Shown piece after piece: positions 1 to 10,902 of a stretch of DNA of 64,000 nt (position 1 is the stretch's first letter; every line of letters starts with the position of its first letter). The translations under genes were made by a program, and so were the position numbers. The notes below the pieces were generated by a model. It did not search any database, was not told the origin of the DNA, and saw only the letters and a list, made by a program, of their open reading frames with translations. Where the stretch lies: NCBI GenBank assembly GCA_010015805.1, contig ML978121.1:1054001-1118000 (forward strand). Direction: 5' to 3'. Origin of the DNA: Rhizodiscina lignyota. Its lineage: Eukaryota; Ascomycota; Dothideomycetes; Aulographales; Rhizodiscinaceae.

Positions 1-32
1 TTGCGCAACGTTCTCTTTCGATCCTTTCGACA

Positions 33-1379
33 ATGACAGAACATCCAGGGACCACGCAGTTGAGCGTGGTACCATCTGCTGACGAGATTCTCGCCGAAAG
101 TCTCCGCCAACTTTGCATAGAAGATGTCACGGAGGCAAAATCGGTGTTCCGATTCCTTGATCTCCCTTTAGAACTTCGTAACGAAATCTATGAGGACCTG
201 CTTTTGCACTACCGCCCCGGATTAATGCACGCGTACCATGAGAACGAGACATTCTGGAAAACCCCGTCTGAACTGTGGCCAGACTACCAGAAAGAGGAGC
301 TACGTCCGCTCCTGGACGAAATAATGGGCGTCTCTTGGAGCAAGTCATACTTTCCGAGCGCTATCTTCGAGGTCAACAAGCAAATCCGTCAGGAGAGTCT
401 GCATATTGTCCATTCAGCGAAGCTGACTTGGATCATTGTACACACGGATATGCCGGATTACGCTCGCAAGCTGTCCTCAGCGGGCTTTCCTGTCGCCTTG
501 GCATCGCAAATCCACAAGATTAGGCACCCCATCATGACTGTCAAGCTTGCCTTTAATCGTAACCGCCCTGGGCTTGCGTATCTTCAGGACCCTTTCGCCG
601 TACACATACGCGACGCCCACAATGTCTTTCGTGCTCTGAATCTTACAGAGTCGAAAGGACGGTGCTACATAACTGCCAGGTTTTGGGAAGTTCCGGAGTC
701 TACTGAGTTGTCACAAGCACAGAGTGTGATTCAGAACATGGTAGAGTCTTTGGCGCTCTGCCGTGGAGTTCGCAAATTGATATTTGAAGGCGTAAACGAG
801 CTCCCAAAGAGATTGGATGTGGGTGGAGACGTTGGTCAAACCTGGGGAATGAAGATCGCCGACATTCGTTGGAGGGCACGTCGCAATAGGAAGCTGCGGG
901 AGTTTGTGTGTCCCTTTCAGGGGTACAGGACGGCTGGGGCAGACGCATGCAAAGTTCAGGACTGGACAGCGGCCAGAGGCATCTACATTTGTGCTATCCT
1001 CAAAGCTCGCGATGTGATGATGCGCTACGACGATCCACGCAGCGTACTCTCCATGCCTGAAGATCTTCCCATTCTTGTCTGCCTATTCATGTCCAACCTT
1101 GGCTTCTGCTCCTACAAACTCGGAATGTACCGAGCAGCACTACACCAGCTGAATTTAGTCATGGAATGCACGGGAGGTCCAGGATATTGGCTCACCGAGG
1201 CGTTCTATCGTCGTGCCCTTGTCTACAACGCGCTTGGGAAGTATGCTGATGCACTCCTCGACCTCGTACGAGCTTTGTGCAGACTTCTTGGCGATTCTAC
1301 CATCCTCAAGGAGATTTCCAACCCAAAGAACATGCTCGCGGAAGTGGCTGGGGCCGAGGAAGAGGCTGCTGCCGTCTAG
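33..1379 (+). CDS. F-box-like / TPR-containing hypothetical protein
   Basis: Single-exon ORF of 448 aa starting at the first ATG. Around residues 40-55 it carries FRFLDLPLELRNEIYEDLL, the leucine-rich 'LPxELRxxIY' signature of fungal F-box-like/2EXR proteins, which often serve as substrate adaptors. Residues about 350-425 form two TPR-like helical hairpins (LGFCSYKLGMYRAAL, then FYRRALVYNALGKYADAL), a likely protein-interaction platform. No signal peptide or membrane segment is seen. The combination of an N-terminal F-box-like motif and C-terminal TPR suggests an adaptor role, but the actual function and partners are unknown. Only 32 bases upstream are in the window, so an upstream exon cannot be excluded. 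Confidence 0.8.
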   Translation: MTEHPGTTQLSVVPSADEILAESLRQLCIEDVTEAKSVFRFLDLPLELRNEIYEDLLLHYRPGLMHAYHENETFWKTPSELWPDYQKEELRPLLDEIMGVSWSKSYFPSAIFEVNKQIRQESLHIVHSAKLTWIIVHTDMPDYARKLSSAGFPVALASQIHKIRHPIMTVKLAFNRNRPGLAYLQDPFAVHIRDAHNVFRALNLTESKGRCYITARFWEVPESTELSQAQSVIQNMVESLALCRGVRKLIFEGVNELPKRLDVGGDVGQTWGMKIADIRWRARRNRKLREFVCPFQGYRTAGADACKVQDWTAARGIYICAILKARDVMMRYDDPRSVLSMPEDLPILVCLFMSNLGFCSYKLGMYRAALHQLNLVMECTGGPGYWLTEAFYRRALVYNALGKYADALLDLVRALCRLLGDSTILKEISNPKNMLAEVAGAEEEAAAV

Positions 1380-1915
1380 GAACGACGGGGGTATTAAAGG
1401 ATGTCTTCGAGCATGAACAAGAAGAATTCGAAATTCGGGGATAGGAGACAAGCAGGTGAAGAAGCAGAAATGAAAAGTTACATCTGGCAAATGCAAGAGG
1501 CATAATTGCGGACTTGCCTCCACGAGTTATTTGGTTATTTTGGCTTCTTTGAACTTCTTTGGCTTAAAGTTTGATGACTCTTGCAGAAGGTCTGATTAAA
1601 GAAACGTGTGGTTATTAGTGCTACGTTCGGGTCGGGAAGCTTTAATGATACAACGAGGCAGCTGGAATACTTTCTCAATCACCAGTTGAAATGTATGATT
1701 GAAAAAAAGTAATTGGAGTCACAAATAGAATTTCCTATCTCTTTGAGGATGCTATTACATCCAACAGATCAATTACAAGTAATGTCTCTAGGGAGTGTGA
1801 TTATCTAAGTCGTAAAATCCAACCAATACCGATGCGCCCATGTTATTCGAGATGCTTTTCATTGTGATCCTTCAGATGCAGCGTGTCCAGTTTTCTTCAG
1901 ACCTGAACGCCGTGT
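1380..1915. other. convergent intergenic region
   Basis: Gap between the 3' end of the F-box-like gene and the 3' end of the Thr-rich repeat gene. It is moderately AT-rich and should hold both 3' UTRs. I see no ORF with coding character and no RNA gene. Confidence 0.5.
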
Positions 1916-4900
1916 TCAGTATCTCCCATAGCCCTCAGGCTTAGCTGCCGAGCTGGTGCTCTGCGCACCCCAGCCTTCTGAAGCGCGGCTGCTTGCGGAA
2001 GCCGTGATTCCGCTAGCATATGTAGATTCGGTCTTGGAACCCCAGCCTCCGTGCTCACTGCTGCTGCTCGGAGTTGCCGAGACGGCACCGGCGGGCGTGG
2101 ATTCAGTCTGCGAACCCCAGCCGTGGTGCTTGCTGCTCTCAGATGCCGAAACTCCACCGACTGGTGTGGATTCACCGCAGGTAGAGACCGTCACGGTGGA
2201 TGCAGGCAACGTGGATGTGACATACGCTGTGGAGACGGCAGCCTCTGTGGATGTGACGTAGGCTGTCGTAGTATCCACCTCAGTTCGGGTCTCAGCCGGT
2301 GCGGTCCTGTACTCGTACTCCTTCTTCGTCTCGACCTGCACGACAGTCCCTGCATAAAGTTAGAAATCATTCAAAATCCGCACAACGAAGGTACATACTC
2401 GTATACTGGACTCTCCTCAACTTAGTGGAGGTCAGTGTGGAGTAAACCGTGTGTGTAGCCGTCGCTTTCTGTTTCCTGTCAGCATACTCTCGTTGCGGAT
2501 TAGGTTGAGACGTACCTCAAAGTCGGTAGTCGTAACTGTGGCAAATTCTTTCGACGTCTCGGTTTCAGTTTCGGTTACTTGACAAAGTTAGCTTCCTATA
2601 TCGCAACAAGCTGATCATCTACTAACCTGGAGCAGCGGTCTTGTAAATGGTGGTGGTTGTGACGGAATTCTTAACAGGTCCAACTGGCGTGGAGGCTGGG
2701 ATTGAGCAGCTGCCGCTAACAGTCGAGACCTTCGTGTTGTATTGCGTCTCATAGCTGGTGAAAGTCGCGCCGTGAAGAGTTGTTACTTCAGTGGTGGTTG
2801 CGCCATGGAGAGTCTGAGTCTCGGTGGCCGTCGCGCCATGAATAGTCTTTACTTCAGTGGTAGTCGCACCGGGAACAGTCGTTACTTCGGTGGTAGTCGC
2901 ACCATGAAGGGTCTGCGTCTCGGTGGTAGTCGCACCGTGAAGGGTCTGCGTCTCAGTGCTGTATTTAGTCTCATAGCTAGTGAATGTCGCGCCATGAAGA
3001 GTCTTTACTTCAGTTGTGGTCGCGCCGTGAAGAGTTTGAGTCTCAGTCGTAGTCGCAATCTTTACTTCAGTAGTAGTAGCGCCATGAAGAGTCTGTGTCT
3101 CGGTAGTAGTGGCGCCGTGAAGAGTTCTCACCTCAGTGGTAGTCGCACCAGGAAGAGTCTTCACTTCAGTGGTAGTGGCGCCATGAAGAGTCGTCGTCTC
3201 CGTAGCAGTCGCGCCATGCAGCGTCGTTGTTTCGGTGACAGGGGAGAGGGTCTTGTAAATGGTTGAAGTCGTCACTGAGTTCTTGACGGGTCCAACAGGG
3301 GTAGAGGCGGGGGTCGAGGTGATGGTGCTATACTTCGTCTCATAGCTCGTGAAAGTCGCACCCCGTACAGTCTGTACTTCAGTGGTAGTGGCGCCGTGAA
3401 GAGTCTTGTAAACAGTAGAGGTCGCGCCAAAAGTCGCTGTTTCAGTCGTAGTGGCGCCGTGAAGAGTCTTGTAGACGGTGGCTGTCGTCACTTCAGTCGA
3501 TGTTTCAGTTGCAGTAGCGCCGTGAAGAGTAGTAGTTTCCGTGGCAGTAGCGCCGTGAAGAGTCTTGTAAACGGTGGCTGTCGTCGCTTCGGTCGATGTC
3601 TCCGTAGCAGTGGCGCCGTGAAGGGTAGTTGTTTCCGTAGCAGTAGCACCGTGAAGAGTCTTGTAAACGGTAGCTGTCGACACTTCCGTCGAAGTTTCAG
3701 TGGCAGTAGCGCCGTGAAGAGTAGTTGTTTCCGTGGTGGCGGTGCCCTGGAGAGTCTTGTAAACGGTCGCAGTTGTTACCTCGGTGGCGGTCGCGCCGTG
3801 AAGAGTAGTTACTTCTGTAGTAGTGGCACCGTGAAGAGTCTTGTAAACGGTAGCAGTCGCTACTTCAGTAGTAGTCGCACCGTGAAGAGTGCTGACTTCA
3901 GTTGTAGTGGCGCCGTGCAGAGTCTTGTAAACGGTGGCAGTCGCTACTTCAGTGGTGGTCGCACCGTGAAGAGTGCTGACCTCAGTAGTAGTGGCTCCGT
4001 GAAGAGTGGTTGTTTCGGTAGTAGTAGCCCCGTGAAGAGTAGTGGTTTCAGTAGTTGTAGCGCCATGAACCGTCTTATAAATGGTGGCAGTCGTTACCTC
4101 GGTAGCGGTCGCACCGTGAAGAGTCGTCACTTCAGTGGTAGTGGCTCCATGCAGAGTAGTTGTCTCAGTGCTAGTGGCACCGTGAAGAGTCTTATAAACG
4201 GTGGCAGTCGTTACTTCAGTAGCGGTCGCACCATGTAGAGTCGTCACTTCAGTTGTAGTGGCTCCGTGAAGAGTAGTTGTTTCGGTGACAGCTGAAGGAG
4301 AGAGAGTCTGGTAAACCGTGCTGGTTGTCACAGAGTTCTTGACAGGGCCGACGGGGGTGGAGGCTGGAGTCGAGCAGCTACTGCTGACAGTGCTATACTT
4401 CGTCTCATAGCAGGTGGTGGTCTCCCCGTGCAGGGTGGTTGTTGCGCCGTGCAACGTCGTGGTGGAGTATTGGGTAACGGTTGCACCCTCTGAGCAAACC
4501 AAGTCAGCACACGCACAAGAGAGAACAGGGCCAGACGAACCAGAGCTGGAGGCAACCGTGGTCGTCTCGGTTTCAGTTACAGTCGACACAGCTTGACAAT
4601 ATTAGCCTGCAGTCAGAATTTGCCTCATGGAAGTCATACCTGGCCTTCCGCCGACTGTCTTGGTCTGGGTAACGGTTGTCACCGAACCCTGGACTAACTG
4701 ACGTCAGTATATACTGGACTACTTTCAAGCGTCGACCGTACCTGGGCCAACAGGCGTAGAGCTGCCTTGAGCACATGTAGAGACGGTGGAGAGCTCGGAG
4801 GCTGTATAGCTCTCGGTCACGGTCTCGGTCTTGTAGCCGCTATTGAATCAATCAGTATCTTGTTTACCCGCTTATAAAAACTTGCGAGCTTACCTAAACA

Positions 4901-5788
4901 CCGTCTTGGTAGAATACACTGCTGGAGATTAACACATGATGGTTACTCAATGCAGAGAATGCATACCGGGAGATTCGCTCAGGGTGGACACGACAGTCTC
5001 AGTGCTAACAACTTAAAAGCTTATTAGATTCCAGTTTGATAGAGTTTGCTAGAGGACTTACCTGGGCTGGCACTGGAAACAACAGTCTCTGTTTCTAATG
5101 GGAGATGTTAGAAGTGAATTCTCCAGTGAACAGACACGTTATTAGATGCGTCACGGAATAACACACTTGTCGCTGCCTTAAAATCCGTCTCCGTTGCTAG
5201 AGGTCGAGTTAGTTTGCTGTAAGCACTGACCACGATGAGCTGAACTTACAAGTAACTACCGATGTCACAACTTGAACGTCCTTGGAGACAACAGTGGCTT
5301 TGATTTATTAGCAAGGACTTCCATCTGGTCTATTCGCACGACATACTTGTGACCACAGATTTCTCTACAGACGTCTCTGTTTGAGTAACTGGCGAAGCGC
5401 TTTCGACGACCGTCTTCGTATAAGCCGGTGCAGCCGGGGCGCTGCTCGTGACAGTTACTGTCGCCGTAGAGGCTGGGTGGACTTTGCACATGATTAGCTT
5501 GGGTTGAGCAATGAGTCTAGAGCACTTACCTGGTCCGACTGGAGTGCCCGAGCTGGCACAGGTCTCAACCGTGCTGATAGAAGTGCCCCAGGCAGTGGTG
5601 GTTCCCCAAGCCGTGGTGGTGGACCATTCGGTCACCGTACTCCCACTGCTTGCACTGCTTCCACCACTACCACCATATGAAGGAGGAGAATCCCTCTTGT
5701 CGACATTGCCAGAGCCACCGAGCCAATTCGGCAGAGCAGAGGCTTGCACAGCCAAAAGGCCGGCAAAGACCAATGTATCTCTGAGCAT
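1916..5788 (-). CDS. secreted Thr/Ser-rich tandem-repeat surface protein (adhesin-like), 13 exons
   Basis: Exons on the minus strand by my reading: 5788-5530, 5481-5347, 5297-5250, 5196-5167, 5094-5062, 5011-4967, 4921-4894, 4838-4742, 4693-4640, 4591-2627, 2578-2516, 2468-2399, 2349-1916; all junctions are GT-AG and the joined frame stays open for about 1086 aa. The N-terminus (MLRDTLVFAGLLAVQASALP) is a signal peptide. The large exon encodes roughly thirty copies of a ten-residue unit, LHGATTTE(V/T)xT, interleaved with YKTLHGAT variants and a 'STPVGPVKNSVTT' spacer. The C-terminal part has repeated GWGS/T modules and ends in hydrophilic residues, so no GPI signal is visible. Such Thr-rich repeats are usually heavily O-mannosylated wall or adhesin domains. 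Adhesion is inference; family membership is not established. Confidence 0.8.
2730..4450 (-). repeat. coding tandem repeat, about 30-bp period (HGATTTE units)
   Basis: Degenerate 30-bp direct repeats inside exon 10 of the surface-protein gene. I count about 32 HGAT cores, in three blocks separated by spacers containing TSYETKYST and STPVGPV. Synonymous and conservative differences (TEV/TET/TEA, KTL/TTL/QTL) show that the copies are not freshly amplified. Higher-order units of two to three decapeptides linked by TATVYKTLHGA are visible in the first block. Confidence 0.85.
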
Positions 5789-7892
5789 TTTGCGAGTCTC
5801 TCTCTGTTAAACGAATGGAATATTACAAACAAGTAAATGGTAAAAAGTAGCGATCGTGGTGAGAGAGAAGATTGACTCCTGCGACAAGCGGAAGAAGGGG
5901 GAGCAGATGAGAAGAATATATTGTCCTACCGCGACTGCTCAAGCTGTGTTGTGATGCTCTCTGGCTCCACAATGCTTAGAGCACGAACCTTGCGGGCAGG
6001 GAAACTCCCGATGGCGTGGCCGCCGCCGCTGGCGTCGGCCTTACGCCGCGTTTCACAAACAATGAAAGCCATCCGGCTGACCGGGACAAGGTTGAACGTA
6101 AAGTCGAAAGCAGGATTGAAAGGAAGAGCGTTTGATGCAGACCGAATATTCACTTGCATACGATATTGAAACTATTGGCGTGAATGAAACAAGTCTTAGA
6201 GTCTGAATGTACACCTGAAATGATATGATTTCTACTTCGGGCGAGCATTGTTACTGCAGAGCCAAGTCGATATGCAGATCTCGGAACCGGACAGCTCATC
6301 ACATTGTCTGTCTTTGTGCAACGGACGAATTGTGGTTCCTAAGGGAGGGCGGTCAGCGGTGCGGAACATGTGGCGAGCTGCACGCAACCGAACGTTGGCC
6401 AGATCTCTCGCCCTCAAACGTGGAGTAAACGCTCATTTCCACATCCCTCGTCCTCAGATCGCCGGAACCCAGCTTGAGATCGGTACCGCAGCTATGCAAA
6501 GAATGGTGTCATAGCTTGTTTGGAGAAGCGTACGATGGGTAGAGTTGGCGCAAATTGACGACTTCCGACATCGAATTTGTTTCTTCTCAATGTCCACCTT
6601 GGCACCTGCTGTGCCTGTCGATCGTACTTTGACGGAAAGGTACATGAGAGTCAACATTGGATCATCATGCTGCATCCCAGGCGTGGTTGGGAAGACCCGC
6701 TGCGAATGTATTGAGTGGAGGCTTAGAGCTGAGGTCGTCCACTCGGGATATTTCTGATGCTTGGCAGCGGTGAAACGCACAGCATGCCCTGTCCACTTCC
6801 CCAACTTCCGATCGCTCACCCCCGGGATGCTGCCCCTTTTCGCGGCCATTGGCGCACTACCGCCTTCCAAGCTTCCTTCCAAGCTTTTCTTCCCCTGAGC
6901 AGGCTGAGCTTAACGCAACCCGCTTTCTCGTGGCTTTGCCATGCCGGAACAGCCCTTAGCAGCCCTGACCTCCTTACGGCAAGAGACGGGCGTCACAAAC
7001 GGTAGAACGCGGTAGAACAGCCTCTCACTGGTAGATCTCTTGTTTAGCTCTCTCCTTTCTCGTCTGTCTCACTCGTGGCAGTTCTGCTTTGGGACGGGCC
7101 CAAGCACATCTTCTGCATCGACCAAGCTGCATTTCGTGCATAGAACATCCCCACGTGTCCAAGCGTTCTTCGCGGAACAGACGAGCTCAGGAGGCTTGTC
7201 TCACCTTGTCGGGCATCGCGCACGCAATCCACTGCCAACCTCTGCCAACCTCTGCCAGGCTTTGCCATGTCCCACGGCGCGTTGGGTGTCCGATGCCGTC
7301 TTTGAAGGTTGGAATCCCGCTCAATGGCCACCGACTGTCGACATGGTTCAACTACACACTCTGTGCCTTTGAAAGCTTATTCGTCCATCTTAGTACGTAA
7401 GTGGTATGCGGTCTCAAGGGGAAGAAGGCTCCACGTCTTCAACACACAACATACACAGGCTCTTCGAATAAAAGAGATCATGCCTCTAATTCCGTGAGGC
7501 TGTGCAACTCTAATAGATGGTAGCGAGTTAGATTGAGTTTCTGGGTTGCTCTCACCGGGATTGGACCAAAACCCATTTCCTACGCCCTCCTCACCTCATC
7601 GAGGTCAACCTTTCGCCGCTCTCGTGGCAGTGTAAACATCTACGCCGAGAATTGTTGCTTCCCGCTTTCAAGCGTCCAGTTACACCAAGATGGCGTCATA
7701 TGCAGTTATTTCTGCATGGCTGGCGCAGTGTACCTCGCGAATACTTTCTAATTCCTTTCGCTCATTGACCGCCACTTCACCACAATAATCAGGATGAGAT
7801 GAGAGTATTATCCATTATGTATCACAGTCGCTATTCAGACTATGCTCTATTACTTCTATTTTCGTAAGTCATGCATGAGGCTCGATTTATCG
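5789..7892. other. 2.1-kb intergenic region
   Basis: Lies between the start of the Thr-rich gene and the 3' end of the MFS gene. Several 60-140-codon ORFs occur on both strands, but none shows a recognisable motif, signal peptide or supporting splice pattern. A small iteration of a CTGCCAACCT element is seen near 7231-7257. The stretch nearest 5789 is presumably the promoter of the surface-protein gene. Confidence 0.5.
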
Positions 7893-9624
7893 TCATACCC
7901 CCGTATTCGTTCCGTCTTTCGCCTTTGCTCTCCTGCTTTTCCAACATCCTCTTGCTACAAAGAGGATACTCAAACATAAACCCAGCCCAGCTAGGCCGAT
8001 GCCCATGTACTCAGCACTTCGGTATCCTTTCAACACGTCCGCCGTTGTTTGTCCTCCATTGTCTACCTGACTCTGCACCGTACCAGCGAAGCCCAGGCCA
8101 AGCGATATTGAGTAGTTTACAACTGTGTTGACCAAGCTCGCCGCGATGCCTTGGTGTCTTCTTGGCACAGCATTGCTGAGGATAACACAAGCTGCGGGGA
8201 ACGACATGTCCATACCAAACGGCGTCAGGATAGTCCCGACAAACGTCTGTGCCCAGTATATCTGTCCCACAGGAGTGGTGGCGAGCAATATGATCCCGAC
8301 CGTGAAGAAGGTCAAGGCAGCGGTCATCGTACCGGCGGGCCCGACTTTCGTGAGCATGTATCCGGTAGAAAGTGCAGCGCATAGTCCAGTGATGGCGACA
8401 GGACAGAGCATAGCCGATGCGAGCAGCGGTGGCTTCTCACGGAGCACCAGAAGTAGCTGCCACGTATAGAATATCCATATGCCGAATGTTGCCCAACCAC
8501 AGGCGATGCAACCAAGCACGAAACCGACATCTCCGTTGAGGGCTTCGAGGGGTATGAGCGGCGCAGGTGCAATCTTCACCTCGATGTAGAAGAAGACTGG
8601 CACAAGGAGGATACCGATGATGAGAAGGACATAGACGTACGCCTTGTCCCATCCAACGATGGGGGCTTGATTCCACGCAAAGTTAATGAGTACAAGGCTC
8701 ATAATGCCAACCAGGGCTCCGGGGATATCTAGGTCCCTTAGCTTCTCACGCAGAGTCATCCCTTCGATGTGCTTCTGAGGTATGTCTGGGACGACGAAGC
8801 TACCGACTACTGCTGTTATGACCAGTGCGATGGCAAAAGACCAGAACGTCCAAGGCCACCACGCAAGCGCGAATATACCGGCAAAGACCGATCCTAGAAT
8901 TCCGCCAGAGGGCGCACACGCGCCAAAGAAAGAGAAAGCCAGATTTTTCCTCATTCCAGGTGGGTATGTTGCTCCAAGAACAGCGATGCCGTTCGGTAAT
9001 GTTATTGCTGGGCCGATCCCCTGGAGCACGCGAGCGAAAACAAATAGAACATGATTGGAATAGACGGCACAACCGGCTACCAAAGACCACAATGCAAACC
9101 AGAGGTATCCGATCAGCAGCATACGCTTGTATCCAAAAAGATCACCAAGTCGACCAGAGAACAGGATGAATGTGCCGACGGTCAAAGAGTATCCCGCAAT
9201 TAACCAAGTTAAATCACCAGGATTGGTGATATGAAAGGAATCCCCGATAATGTGGAGGATGGAGAGTGTTTGGCCCAGGCCGATTTCTACGAGGCATTAG
9301 CAAGGTCGACCAAAATATGAGAAAACTGCTGAGGTATCACTCACGGGCTGTCAGTTGCGCGACGCATATCACCCCGACGAACAGGATTTCACGAGGCAGG
9401 GTCAAAGTCTCTGATAGCCATACGCTAGATTTCGTTCGTGATAAATCGAGGTCTGCACCGGTATCGTCTCCGACATCAATCTCTTCTTTCTTTTCCAGGT
9501 CCTCATTGTTATCGCATGAAACGGGCGATTCCATATCTGCGGTGTCCGGACGGTCTATCTCTGACTTTTCTATGTCTTTGTCGGAGAGCCCTTCGATGGG
9601 ACTGTTCTCTGCGCTCTCCATCAT
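7893..9624 (-). CDS. MFS transporter, DHA14-like drug/H+ antiporter
   Basis: Two exons, 9624-9345 and 9286-7893, separated by a 58-bp intron (GTGAGT...TAG); the spliced product is about 557 aa. A hydrophilic acidic N-terminal tail of about 80 residues precedes the first membrane segment. The loop 2-3 motif GRLGDLFGYKRML is the MFS motif A, and RVLQGIGPAITLPNG followed by APSGGILGSVFAG matches the TM4-TM5 region of 14-spanner exporters. Length and hydrophobic pattern fit DHA14 (aminotriazole-resistance type) proteins, which export small molecules in exchange for protons at the plasma membrane. The substrate cannot be inferred; no biosynthetic cluster adjoins it. The ATG at 9624 was chosen; a second follows at 9621. 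Confidence 0.88.
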
Positions 9625-10902
9625 CGTCAATTGAGAGTGTAATTAAAAGTCTTGAATCGCATATGAATGCCATATCGGATATGCGAGCCATCTTTCCTTT
9701 ATCCATTCCTGCAATTCGGCAATGGCATCAATGTGCAGGGGCGGTCGACATTCCGCGCACTGATTAAGCAAGAGGTCGGCCGTAGTACGAAACGCCGAAT
9801 CCACCAAAAGCGGGTGTCGAGAGTGGCCACGGCAGCAGGAATGGGGTAATTTACTAATGATGCAAGAGGTTTGCAGTGACGGAGTATCTCTGCGCGCGAG
9901 TACACAGGTACGGTCGAACTCTTGGATCCACCTCTGACCAATGAGCTTCGTGATATGGAGCAATGCTTCCCGAAGGAAAAGACATTTAGCCACCCAGATC
10001 TCCAGTTTAATATCTATTCGCTGACATGTTCCACCTTGTCGCGTAAGTCGACGTTCAGTATTCCTTATCCGAGATTGTCGGTGGCAGGTGCCTACAGCTC
10101 CTGACGCAATATTATGCTTTCCGGCGGAAAATACACCACTTTCTTTCGTGCTAGTACCGCGCATCATTGCTTAATTTGTATCGTACTCGCTGCTTCGCTG
10201 TTTCTTGAGCTCCTTATTCCGTAGTCCGTACCAATTAATTACTTCAGAAAGCCCCCATTCGCATAATTCAACCGTTTCTTACAGTATATTACCGCCTTCA
10301 GGCTTCCAGAACCTGTACAACATTTGTCAGGGCCAGCTTCGAGACTCGGCGCTTCGATATTGTACGACTAAGGAGGCCAATATTGGGAACTGTTTCCTTG
10401 CAAAGTACTCGGAATAACTTGCCCCGATATTATTGCCTGGCCACTCCATATGTAAGGTAGTAAAGCCAGCGAACGAGAGATTCCACATGATAATGGAGAA
10501 GCAAGTCAATCACTCACTAAACATCCAAGACGATGCGACCAATCGCCCGAAAACTTCGAGCTTTGAAGAGGTGGACCTTGGAGGTTATGTAAGTGTCAGA
10601 AGTCTCAAGTCGGTGATATCGTCGGTCTTACCCATGGGCATCAAAGCAAGAGCCCAGCATGTCTTGCTTCATTTTCGTTTATCGTCATTTCCAGCGGAAC
10701 AGTCAGATGAGTTCCATATTCGTGATTAAATTCTTATTTGTTTGCGCTTACCGGTACTCAAGTCCCTCGAATGTGGCAAATTTCACGAAATGGTTCATAC
10801 TCCGTACAATACCTACGGGAGAGATACTGTGGATGGAAGTGGAGGGGCACGAAGGTTCGGAATCAATGCGACGTCTCGCTGTGACCATGTATCATTTTCA
10901 TG
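9625..10902. other. 1.3-kb intergenic region
   Basis: Between the MFS start and the SHY1 3' end. ORFs up to 174 codons occur but their composition looks non-coding and no domain is recognised. The first few hundred bases should be the MFS promoter. Confidence 0.45.

Noticed and set aside
2742-4238. Long plus-strand ORFs (174 and 280 codons) with repeats such as VKSLVNG
   Set aside because: They are antisense shadows of the HGAT tandem array; the minus frame has the signal peptide, splice sites and coherent repeats.
2700-4450. CRISPR-like regular repeats
   Set aside because: Period is 30 bp with no unique spacers, the repeats are degenerate and coding, and the genome is eukaryotic.
7550-7590. 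Possible tRNA T-arm-like sequence (CGGGATTGGACC)
   Set aside because: No matching acceptor or anticodon stems could be built around it; no tRNA in the window met a cloverleaf by eye.
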